The position numbers and the translations under genes were made by a program. A stretch of 8,384 bases of DNA from Planctomycetales bacterium (GTDB taxonomy: Bacteria; Planctomycetota; Planctomycetia; Isosphaerales; Isosphaeraceae), in contig DAIDJI010000213.1 in NCBI GenBank assembly GCA_027451455.1, positions 1 to 8,384 of the forward strand. Direction: 5' to 3'. The notes under the pieces were generated by a model, which saw only the letters and a list, made by a program, of their open reading frames with translations, was not told the DNA's origin and did no database searches. Positions 1 to 6,343 of this stretch are shown piece after piece. Numbering within the stretch: position 1 is the first letter of the stretch; the number at the start of each line of letters is the position of its first letter.

Positions 1-6
1 GAGACG

Positions 7-102
7 ATGACTTCACGGTTCGTTGCTCGGCTGCTCGTCACGATCGGGACCGCGGCAGCCCTTCTTGCCACTCCACTCCCCGAGGAACCAACTTCCTCCT
101 GA
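7..102 (+). CDS. possible short signal-peptide-like peptide (31 aa), doubtful
   Basis: An ATG at base 7 opens 31 codons ending in TGA at 100-102. The peptide has an arginine-containing N-terminus (MTSRFVAR), a hydrophobic core (LLVTIGTAAALLA) and a short polar tail ending PEEPTSS. That is the shape of a signal peptide or a single membrane helix with nothing after it. The window begins six bases upstream, so no ribosome binding site can be judged, and the frame is open to the window edge; it could instead be the C-terminal end of a longer gene. About 60% of third positions are G or C, lower than in the clear genes here. It could also be chance. Confidence 0.2.
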   Translation: MTSRFVARLLVTIGTAAALLATPLPEEPTSS

Positions 103-310
103 CGGGTCGCCGTGGGTACCTGTCCCACGAATAGGCTGCGCATTCCTCTCAAACAGTACGACCTGACCCGACCGTACCTCACAACCGGCCGATCGGTCGC
201 AACGGCTCGACCGCGAGCATCGGTTGTGCCGAAGAGACACCTGCCAGCATCGGGAACGGAGTGCCCGGGACTCGCTCGCGGCGAGGATCCGCCGCAGGAG
301 ACTGTCAGAA
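103..310. other. leader region upstream of the TolC-family gene
   Basis: No convincing gene lies here. ORFs on either strand through this stretch have unnatural arginine/serine-rich translations and are shadows. A short imperfect inverted repeat with arms GTACG and CGTAC lies near 157-178. The only clear signal is the Shine-Dalgarno of the following gene at 296-300. No confident -10/-35 pair was seen. Confidence 0.4.
296..300 (+). promoter_or_regulatory. ribosome binding site AGGAG of the TolC-family gene
   Basis: AGGAG lies 10 nt before the ATG at 311. It decides the start: the same frame is open back to an alternative start at 224, but the 29 extra residues are arginine-rich, have no comparable ribosome site, and would bury the signal peptide. 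Confidence 0.6.
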
Positions 311-1756
311 ATGAGAGGGATTTCGCAGCCCCTGGTGGCGGTGGTCGCGATGGCGGCCATCCTTGCCCCGGGGAGAACGACCCGGGGTGAGAACCTGGCC
401 GAAGCCTGGTCAATCGCCCTGCGGGTCAATGCCGGGCTGCAATCGCAGCAGGACCTCACCCTGGCTCAGGGCTTCAACCTCCGTGCGGCGAAGTCGAGCC
501 GATGGCCGACCGTCCGAACCTTCACCTTCAACTCGTTCCTCACCGCGACGCCCGGATTCTCGTCCCGGTCGTTTTTCGGTGGATCGAGCGCGGGAACAGG
601 GGCCGGCGGAACGGGGATCGGAGCCGGGGCTGGCTCGGCCGGCGGGGCGAGCGCCCTTCCGGCGACGTTGCCGATTCTCGGTCCTGGTCAACTTGACCTG
701 CCGGTTTCGCTGACGTTCGCCAGCGTTCCGCTCTACACCGGCGGACGCCTGCTCCGGAACATCGACGCGGCCGACGCCCAGATCGGTGCGCAGAAGAGCG
801 AGGAGGTTCGGACCGCGATGGACCTCCGGCTAACCGTTGCCGAGGCGTATGTCGGCGTCCTTCGGGCGCAGAAGAACCTGGAGGTCGCCCGGAGCAGTGT
901 CGAACAGCTCACGGCCTTCGCCCGCGACGTCGGCAACCGTCGCGAGCAGGGCCTGGCGATCCGGAGCGAGGACCTCGCCGCGCAGGTTTCGCTGGCGAAC
1001 GCCCGGCTCGCGGAGATCCAGACCAGGACGGCGCTCGAGGCGGCCTGGGCGACCTACAACCGATATGTCTGCCGGCCTCTGACGGCTCGCGTTGACCTGG
1101 AGGAACTGACCGCCCTGCCGCTCAAGGCCGACTGGGCCCGGATGGCCGAAGAAGCCATGCGAGAGATCCCGATGGTCTCGACCGAGAACGAGCAGGAGGT
1201 CGACGAACTGACCATGAAGGCCATCAACTCGCGTCCCGAGCTCATCGGCCTGGCACAGCAGGCGCGGGCGTACGCCAACCAGGCCGAGGCGACCCGCGGC
1301 GGGGTCCGGCCGCAGGTCGGGTTCTCGATGGCCTTTATCTGGCTCGGCAACAACAACATGATCCCCCAGGGCATCGGCGCCGCGACGTTCTACGCCGACT
1401 GGACGATAACCGACAGCGGAGCCACCCGCCGACGCGCCAACGCGATCCAGCAGCAGGAGCGGGCCACGCTCCGCCGCCGCGCCGACACCGCCGCCGACAT
1501 CGCGCTCCAGGTCCGCACCCGATGGCTCGACCTGGTCCAGGCCCGGAAGCGCGTCCCGGTCGCGAAGCTCGCGATCATCCAGGCCGAGGAAAACATCAAC
1601 GTCATCACGGATCGATATCGCCAGCAGCTTAGCACCTACACCGAAGTCCTCGATGCCGAGACCCGGCGCGTCCAGTCGCTGAACAACTTCTACAACGCCG
1701 TTTATGACGAGAGCCTGGCGAACTTTCGCCTGCACCGGGCCGTTGGCGACCTCTGA
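311..1756 (+). CDS. TolC-family outer membrane efflux protein
   Basis: Predicted outer membrane channel of the TolC/OEP family, which as trimers form the outer membrane and periplasmic tunnel of tripartite efflux pumps or type I secretion systems. The product is 481 aa. Residues 1-26 form a signal peptide (MRGISQPLVAVVAMAAILA core, then TTRGEN). Two OEP repeats follow, roughly residues 27-265 and 300-481, each with long alanine/arginine/glutamate-rich helices. The second has the typical ending with a TYTEVLDAETRR stretch followed by an LNNFYNAVYDESLANFRLHRAVG-type helix. A glycine/serine-rich insertion at about 90-114 falls in the first repeat, possibly an external loop. Length suits the family. 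No membrane-fusion protein or inner-membrane pump gene is in the window, so the substrate is unknown. It converges on the FAA-hydrolase gene with only 13 bp between stops and no visible terminator. Confidence 0.9.
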   Translation: MRGISQPLVAVVAMAAILAPGRTTRGENLAEAWSIALRVNAGLQSQQDLTLAQGFNLRAAKSSRWPTVRTFTFNSFLTATPGFSSRSFFGGSSAGTGAGGTGIGAGAGSAGGASALPATLPILGPGQLDLPVSLTFASVPLYTGGRLLRNIDAADAQIGAQKSEEVRTAMDLRLTVAEAYVGVLRAQKNLEVARSSVEQLTAFARDVGNRREQGLAIRSEDLAAQVSLANARLAEIQTRTALEAAWATYNRYVCRPLTARVDLEELTALPLKADWARMAEEAMREIPMVSTENEQEVDELTMKAINSRPELIGLAQQARAYANQAEATRGGVRPQVGFSMAFIWLGNNNMIPQGIGAATFYADWTITDSGATRRRANAIQQQERATLRRRADTAADIALQVRTRWLDLVQARKRVPVAKLAIIQAEENINVITDRYRQQLSTYTEVLDAETRRVQSLNNFYNAVYDESLANFRLHRAVGDL

Positions 1757-1769
1757 CCCTGGCGTGCTG

Positions 1770-2645
1770 TCAGCGCCCGGGCGTTACCTCGGCGACGACC
1801 GGGTTTCGGAGCGTTCCCAGGTGCTCGATCTCGACCTCGACCACGTCGCCCGGCTGGAGCCAGACCGGCGGCTTGCGGGCCATGCCGACGCCCGGCGGGG
1901 TTCCGGTGAAGATCAGGTCGCCTGGTTCGAGCGTGAAGACCTGCGAGCAGTACGAGATCAGGACGTCGATCCCGAAGATAAGCTGCTTCGTGCTCGAATC
2001 CTGCATCGTCTGGCCGTTGAGGCGGAGCCGGATGGCGAGGTTGTGCGGATCGCCGACCTCGTCGGGCGTGACCAGTTCGGGGCCGATCGGGGCGAAGGTG
2101 TCAAACGTCTTGCCGGCCATCCACTGCTTGCCGGGCTTGTTCAACTGCCAGTCTCGGGCCGAGACGTCGTGGCCGACCGCGTAGCCGCCGACGTGTTCCA
2201 TCGCCCTTTCGCGCGGGATGTGCCGGCCGCCCCGGCCGATCACGACGACCAGCTCGGCCTCGTAGTCGACCTGGTTGCTGACGCTCGGAAGTTGAATCGC
2301 AGCGCCGTGGCCGATCAGCGCCGACGGGTACTTGCTGAAGAGGACCGGCTCCTCGGGCGCGGGGACGCCGCTCTCGGCGGCATGGTCGCTGTAGTTCAGG
2401 CCGATGCAGATGATCTTGCGGGGATCGGGGATGGGGGCCAGGAGCGAAACGTTCGCCGGGTCGTGCCGGACGATCCCCCTCGGCAGAGCCGACCACGCCT
2501 TGCGCTCCCAGTCTCGGCCGAGTTCCAGCAGCTCGCGGAGGCTCGTCGGCATCTCGGGATCGGCTGCGTTGACGTCGACGTACTCACCCTGATAGACCCC
2601 GCAGACGCGCGGGCCCTCCTTCGCAGCCACGGTCACCCATCGCAT
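1770..2645 (-). CDS. fumarylacetoacetate hydrolase (FAH) family protein
   Basis: A 291-aa member of the FAH superfamily, cytoplasmic metal-dependent enzymes that cleave C-C bonds, hydrate or decarboxylate beta-keto or 2-oxo acids. It matches the short FAHD1/COG0179 type. A small N-terminal region (1-75) precedes the core, which opens with KIICIGLNYSDHAAESG (77-93). The metal ligands expected for the family are visible: E129 and E131 in DYEAEL, and D160 in GHDVSARD. The conserved turn GDLIFTGTPPGVG lies at 242-254. The start was put at the ATG at 2645, with GAGAGGG about 8 nt upstream. The frame is open to 2744, but the extra residues are arginine/proline-rich and cross a hairpin. It is the last gene of the minus-strand run. 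The substrate cannot be told from sequence; acylpyruvate, fumarylpyruvate or an aromatic meta-cleavage product are all possible. Nothing nearby supports an aromatic pathway. Confidence 0.9.
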   Translation of the reverse strand: MRWVTVAAKEGPRVCGVYQGEYVDVNAADPEMPTSLRELLELGRDWERKAWSALPRGIVRHDPANVSLLAPIPDPRKIICIGLNYSDHAAESGVPAPEEPVLFSKYPSALIGHGAAIQLPSVSNQVDYEAELVVVIGRGGRHIPRERAMEHVGGYAVGHDVSARDWQLNKPGKQWMAGKTFDTFAPIGPELVTPDEVGDPHNLAIRLRLNGQTMQDSSTKQLIFGIDVLISYCSQVFTLEPGDLIFTGTPPGVGMARKPPVWLQPGDVVEVEIEHLGTLRNPVVAEVTPGR

Positions 2646-2696
2646 CGTCGCCGCCCTCTCGTTCGGGTCGCCCGGCATCGGATCGGGAACGGTCAA

Positions 2697-2733
2697 GGGG
2701 CGGCGGCGCGATCCGACGCATCGACGCCGCCCC
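2697..2733 (-). terminator. strong GC hairpin between export gene and FAH gene (possible terminator)
   Basis: GGGGCGGCG at 2697-2705 and CGCCGCCCC at 2725-2733 form a perfect 9-bp inverted repeat around a 19-nt loop. The loop itself can add a 4-bp inner stem (CGAT 2709-2712 with ATCG 2720-2723). It lies about 40 nt after the stop of the minus-strand export gene and about 50 nt before the FAH start. No T-run follows on the minus strand (the next bases read TTGACCG), so it is not a classical intrinsic terminator. It may be a partial terminator, a transcript-stabilising hairpin or a leader structure for the FAH gene. Confidence 0.4.
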
Positions 2734-2773
2734 GATCGCTCCACTCTATCGTTGGGTCGGGATCGTGGCGAGA

Positions 2774-4138
2774 TCAGGCCCCGTCGTCGGCTGGCGGCGA
2801 GGCGGGTGGGGCCGAGGTGTCGAATGGGTCGTCATCGGGTGGCATTGGAAGTGGCGGTCGCCCGTGACGAGGCCCGTCGGGGCCGACGCGTCGGGGCGCC
2901 GAGGGCGCTGGCCTCGGTTCTCCGGACTGTCTGGCAAGCGACTGGCGGATCATCACGGTCAACTCGTTCAGCTTTCCTTCGAGTGCCGCGATCCGATCCT
3001 CGGGGGCCGGCCCCGGCTTCGGCCGATTTTTGCTGGCCGCCGCGATGAGCTGGTCGAGCTTCTTCTCCATCTCGTCGATGCGCCTGGTGAGGTCTTCGGT
3101 GGCCTTCTGCGTCGAGGCATCGGAGAAGTCCCGGTCGAAGTAGAGGGCCGGGGCCGACCGTTCGGGACGCGGTCGAGCGGCCTGCATCAGCGGCTTCGCC
3201 CGACCCTCGCCCGCGCGGACCGGCTGACCCGTCGAGGCGCCCGGCACGACCAGCCGATCGTAAGGGAGCATCGCGTAGTTGGTCGACATGTCGGTCCCCA
3301 TCGTGATCTCGTCGTAATTGATCGGCAGGACCTTCGGCGGCGAGCCCTTGGGGAAGCTCCGAATGAGGCGGATATGGGCCCGGTCGGCTGTCGGCATCAG
3401 GCCGCCGGCGTACTGGATCACGTCCAGCACGTTCTCGCCGCCCGTGTAGGGGAGCCGGCCCGGGTACTGGACATCGCCCAGGACATAGTATGTCGCGCTG
3501 TTATACGCGGTCACGTCGACGAAGACGCGATCGGTCTCCTTCGGGTCGATCACATGGGGCCGTCCCTGCGTGTCCCGCATTGGCTCGCCGGTCTCGCCAT
3601 CGATCGCGAGGAGTCCGAGCGTTTCGTCGTCAAGGTACTTCCTCAAATGCAGGACGAGCCGCTCCTTGATCTGCAGAATCGTGAGGCCGGCAACGGGGAG
3701 TTCGCCATAGAACCCCAGGCTGATCCGGCCGTCGGGACGGACCAGCCGCTCGCCCGAGATCGGCCGGCCCGGCAGGGCCTCCAGCACCTCGACCAGGATC
3801 AGGTCGGGCGGCTCGACGATGTACTCGGGGCGCTTCACCGCGGCGGGGTTCGATCGAGGCGCCTCCGGGGCTTCCTCGGCGGGTGCCTCGGCCTCCGCGG
3901 GCTCGCTGATTTGAGGCGGGATCTCACGATACGACTTCTTCGCTTCCTCGGAGAGCCCGGACGGGCCGACAAAGGGATCGCCATCGGGCTCGGTCGGTAG
4001 GGCGGGATCGATCGCCGAGGGCCGTTCCGCTCGCGGGACGGGAGGCGGACCTTCAGGCCGCTGCTGGGCCCTGGCGCTGGTCATCGCGAGACAGGCGACG
4101 ACAGACCCGATCGCGACCATCCTGAGGGAAACTCTCAT
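2774..4138 (-). CDS. polysaccharide export protein, Wza-like (Poly_export + SLBB)
   Basis: Secreted 454-aa protein of the polysaccharide biosynthesis/export (Wza/OPX) family, which conducts or guides capsule and exopolysaccharide across the outer membrane. Start chosen at the ATG at 4138: it opens a signal peptide (MRVSLRMVAIGSVVACLAMT, then SARA before QQ), whereas the open frame up to 4189 adds a polar leader. VVAC at 13-16 also fits a lipobox, so lipoprotein processing is possible. A proline/glutamate-rich linker (27-104) is followed by Poly_export (about 106-212, with EPPDLILVEVLEALPGRPIS) and SLBB (about 217-300, YYVLGDVQYPGRLPYTGGEN onward). The tail has two coiled-coil stretches (345-369 and 380-402) and a proline-rich end. 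The C-terminal amphipathic barrel helix of E. coli Wza is not evident. It lies 125 bp behind the sigma-fusion gene, whose C-terminal half is a close paralogue. No glycosyltransferase or Wzc gene is in view. Confidence 0.85.
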   Translation of the reverse strand: MRVSLRMVAIGSVVACLAMTSARAQQRPEGPPPVPRAERPSAIDPALPTEPDGDPFVGPSGLSEEAKKSYREIPPQISEPAEAEAPAEEAPEAPRSNPAAVKRPEYIVEPPDLILVEVLEALPGRPISGERLVRPDGRISLGFYGELPVAGLTILQIKERLVLHLRKYLDDETLGLLAIDGETGEPMRDTQGRPHVIDPKETDRVFVDVTAYNSATYYVLGDVQYPGRLPYTGGENVLDVIQYAGGLMPTADRAHIRLIRSFPKGSPPKVLPINYDEITMGTDMSTNYAMLPYDRLVVPGASTGQPVRAGEGRAKPLMQAARPRPERSAPALYFDRDFSDASTQKATEDLTRRIDEMEKKLDQLIAAASKNRPKPGPAPEDRIAALEGKLNELTVMIRQSLARQSGEPRPAPSAPRRVGPDGPRHGRPPLPMPPDDDPFDTSAPPASPPADDGA

Positions 4139-4263
4139 GGCCGTGCGCTCTCCGAGGGGTTCGAGATCGTGCGCGATTCTTCGGGACAAACCGGTCCGTT
4201 TTCGATCCGTCTCACTTTACCGATCGCGAAGATCGAGTGCGATGGGGTGAAGGTTTCTTGCGT
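4139..4263 (-). other. spacer between sigma fusion and second export gene
   Basis: This 125-bp gap on the minus strand holds the leader of the downstream export gene, with GGAG about 13 nt before its ATG. A short inverted repeat CGATC-GCGAA-GATCG lies at 4221-4235. It is too small, and lacks a T-run, to be called a terminator. No confident promoter was seen, so cotranscription of the two genes is possible but unproven. Confidence 0.35.
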
Positions 4264-6063
4264 TCACTTTGTTTCGTGTTCGCGACGTTCAAGAGCTTCG
4301 AGGATACGGTCCAGCTTCTGCTCGACGGTGTCGAGCCGAGTCTCCAGCGATCGGAGCATCGATCGAGTGGAACTCTCCTCGGGACGGTCGCCGGGCATCG
4401 GCCGGGTCGATCGCGGCGGGGTGAGGCGGCGAGGTTGCGGCTCGGGCGCCGGCCTCTCCGATTCCGGCCTGGGCCGATCGGGAGCCTCGGCGGTGGGATC
4501 AATGGCGGGCTCTCCGGTTCTCCCCACGACGAGCCGATCCCCGGGCCTGAGTTGATAGTTCGTGCTCGGGTCGTCGCTGATCGTGATCGAATCGACGTCG
4601 ATCGGCATTTTTTTCAGCGTCCCGTCCGGCTGCGGGCGATACAGGACCACCCCCTGATGGTTCGCGTCCGGCGTCAGACCTCCGACATTGTTGAGTGCGT
4701 CCAGCACCGTCTCGTGTCCGGTGATGGGCAATCGGCCAGGAACAGCGACCGCCCCCTGCACATAGTAAACCTTGCTGTTATAAGCGGTGACGTCCACGAA
4801 GACGCGGTCGGTGTCTTTGAGCTTGCTCTTCGCGACGATACGCTGCCCGGCGGCGTCCCGCTTCGACTCGTTCTTCTCCGGGTCGTGCTCGAGCAGCCCG
4901 AGCCTCTCGTCGTTGATGTACTTGCGAAGGTGCTCGACGATCACGGCCTTCGCCTCCATGATCGTGAGACCGGCGAGGTAGACCTCGCCGTAGAATCCCA
5001 GGCTGATCTTGCCATCCGGCCGGACCAGTCGCTCTCCCGAGATCGGCCGGCCCGGCAGGGACTCCAGCACCTCGACGAGGATCAGGTCGGGCGGCTCGAT
5101 GATGTAGTCGGGCATCGTTTGCAACGCGGGCTGGACCTTCTTCGCGTCTGTACTGGGAGCCCGCAACGGATCGCGGTGAATCGCCCTGGCTCGCGGCGAG
5201 GGGCGTTGCTTCGCGGCCTGCGGCGCCGCCAGGATCACCCCGGCGGCCCCGGTTCCGATCAGCATCAGGCACAAGGCGGTTGTTTTCAGTTTCATGACAA
5301 GCATTCCCTTCAACGTTTCATGAACCAGGAAAGCCACCGGCGCCGACGCGGCGACGGTCGTTGCAAGATTCCCCCCGGCCGCGGCCTGGGCCGCCGCGGT
5401 CGCCCACGCCTCGGGCACGGCGGCCGTCGGCGGGGCGATCGCGGCGAGGTCGAAGCCGCTCGCCGACACGATGGTCATCGGCGCGACGCCCCGGCGGGTC
5501 AATCGCCGATGCAGGAGGTCACGAGCCCGGGCGATTCGGCTCCGAACCGTCCCGAGCGGGCAACCCAGTTGCGCGGCGGCCTGCTCGTGGGTGAGACCTT
5601 CCCAGTAGCAGAGCACCACCGCTGTCCGGTATTTCTCCGGGAGGCGGTTGACCTCCTCCTGCACGATCGGGGCGAGGGCCTCGCGATCGATTGCGTCGGT
5701 GTGATCGGGCTCAACGGCCTCGACCACCCGGAACGCAGTGAGCCCCTCGATCTTCCGCCGACGCGCCGACTCGACCCGCGCCCGCGCCGAGACCCGGCAC
5801 GCGACGCCGTACAGCCAGCCGCCGAGCGAATCGAGCTTCCCCAGCGCCCCGGCCCGGCGGACCAGGACGAGGAACGTCGCCTGAAACGCGTCGTGGGCGT
5901 CGTCGGCACCGAGCCCCGCCCCTCGGCAAACCCGAGCGACCATCGGACCGTGCCGACGGATTAGTACCTCGAACGCCGAGGGGTCGCGGCGGTCGGCGAA
6001 CCGGTCGAGTAACTGGCGATCGGTGAGTCCGATCGCCGTCCCCTCGCCGAAGAGAATCTGCAA
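4264..6063 (-). CDS. ECF sigma factor fused to membrane-anchored Wza-like export domain
   Basis: The open frame encodes 599 aa from a TTG at 6063; the true start is uncertain because an amber codon directly precedes it. Residues 10-100 are sigma region 2 (GLTDRQLLDRF, RRHGPMVARVCR, DAFQATFLVLVRRAG, GGWLYGVACR). Residues 131-188 are sigma region 4 (LPEKYRTAVVLCYWEGLTHE, then LGCPLGTVRSRIARARDLL, the -35-binding helix-turn-helix). An alanine-rich linker leads to one hydrophobic helix at about 259-281. Poly_export (320-430) and SLBB (432-512) follow, then a proline-rich stretch (518-560) and a terminal coiled coil (565-593). The alanine-rich linker plus TM pattern (VAFLVHETLKGMLVMKLK) is typical of planctomycete ECF sigmas with extended C-termini, so the join looks like a real fusion rather than a missed stop. 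Predicted topology is sigma in the cytoplasm and export domain outside the inner membrane. No separate anti-sigma gene is adjacent. Targets are unknown. Confidence 0.82.
   Translation of the reverse strand: MQILFGEGTAIGLTDRQLLDRFADRRDPSAFEVLIRRHGPMVARVCRGAGLGADDAHDAFQATFLVLVRRAGALGKLDSLGGWLYGVACRVSARARVESARRRKIEGLTAFRVVEAVEPDHTDAIDREALAPIVQEEVNRLPEKYRTAVVLCYWEGLTHEQAAAQLGCPLGTVRSRIARARDLLHRRLTRRGVAPMTIVSASGFDLAAIAPPTAAVPEAWATAAAQAAAGGNLATTVAASAPVAFLVHETLKGMLVMKLKTTALCLMLIGTGAAGVILAAPQAAKQRPSPRARAIHRDPLRAPSTDAKKVQPALQTMPDYIIEPPDLILVEVLESLPGRPISGERLVRPDGKISLGFYGEVYLAGLTIMEAKAVIVEHLRKYINDERLGLLEHDPEKNESKRDAAGQRIVAKSKLKDTDRVFVDVTAYNSKVYYVQGAVAVPGRLPITGHETVLDALNNVGGLTPDANHQGVVLYRPQPDGTLKKMPIDVDSITISDDPSTNYQLRPGDRLVVGRTGEPAIDPTAEAPDRPRPESERPAPEPQPRRLTPPRSTRPMPGDRPEESSTRSMLRSLETRLDTVEQKLDRILEALERREHETK
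5293..5311 (-). promoter_or_regulatory. internal ribosome site and ATG at the signal-peptide-like TM segment
   Basis: On the minus strand GAAGGGA (5311-5305) stands 9 nt before an in-frame ATG (5295-5293), codon 257 of the fusion. Translation from it would give 343 aa beginning MKLKTTALCLMLIGTGAA, a good signal-peptide shape with a basic start, hydrophobic core and AAPQAA-type exit. This could yield the Wza-like half as a separate secreted protein. The purine-rich stretch also encodes conserved-looking residues (LKG), so it may be coincidental. Confidence 0.35.
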
Positions 6064-6112
6064 CTAGCGCGGCGCTGCAGTCGATTTCGCGGCCATCCGG
6101 TCCGGCTCCCCT
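6064..6112 (-). other. likely original 5' end of the sigma gene with in-frame amber codon
   Basis: On the minus strand AGGGGAG (6112-6106) lies 9 nt before an ATG (6096-6094). Ten codons follow (MAAKSTAAPR), then TAG (6066-6064), then TTG CAG ATT in the same frame as the sigma ORF. Relatives of this sigma group usually carry an N-terminal motif like RQLxxLFxxGT. Here it reads R-stop-LQILFGEGT, so the amber sits where glutamine (CAG) would be expected and is one transition away from it. The gene may be a nonsense mutant, may be read through, may reinitiate at the TTG touching the stop, or may contain a sequencing error. Confidence 0.6.
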
Positions 6113-6343
6113 GGTGATCGCCCGATCGCGGTCTCTACAGGGAATGCCGCGAACGGCGTCAGGCTATCCACGATTTTCCGGCGACCGCCGATTCCCGAGA
6201 AGGGCCTCGATTTATCAATGCGACAACAAGGCGGTCTCGCTGCTGGATTCCGTGCATCAATGACAATACAATTCTGCTTCAGGGAATCCGAATCGGAGAC
6301 TGCGCCCAACACCTCTGCACGGTTCTTTTGAGGAACCCTAACG
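6113..6343. other. divergent intergenic region between sigma gene and secreted protein gene
   Basis: This stretch separates two divergent genes and is visibly richer in A/T between about 6200 and 6345 than the coding DNA, as expected for a promoter region. ORFs crossing it on the minus strand read into the opposite gene and look like shadows. It should carry the promoter for the sigma gene (leftward) and the secreted protein (rightward). Only the rightward one has a tentative -10. Confidence 0.45.
6243..6271 (+). promoter_or_regulatory. tentative promoter of the secreted-protein gene
   Basis: TACAAT at 6266-6271 matches the sigma-70 -10 consensus at five of six positions. Seventeen bases upstream, TGGATT (6243-6248) is only a weak -35 match (three of six). 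It would give a leader of roughly 65 nt. Suggestive only. Confidence 0.25.

Noticed and set aside
13..459. Minus-strand 148-codon ORF over the TolC leader
   Set aside because: It overlaps the clear TolC start, and its translation is arginine/serine/cysteine-rich with no recognisable pattern; a shadow of GC-rich DNA.
830..1735. Long minus-strand ORF (301 codons) inside the TolC gene
   Set aside because: Antisense to a protein with clear OEP structure; long open antisense frames are common in high-GC genes, and the translation looks like no family.
5436..5445. GCGATCGC octamer and many CGATCG/GATC-containing sites
   Set aside because: GCGATCGC resembles the cyanobacterial HIP1 repeat, but I noticed only one clear copy; GATC-rich words seem a general composition trait here.
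4237..5964. Plus-strand 575-codon ORF antisense to the sigma fusion
   Set aside because: The minus strand carries sigma and Poly_export motifs throughout; the plus-strand translation is arginine/aspartate-rich with no domain.
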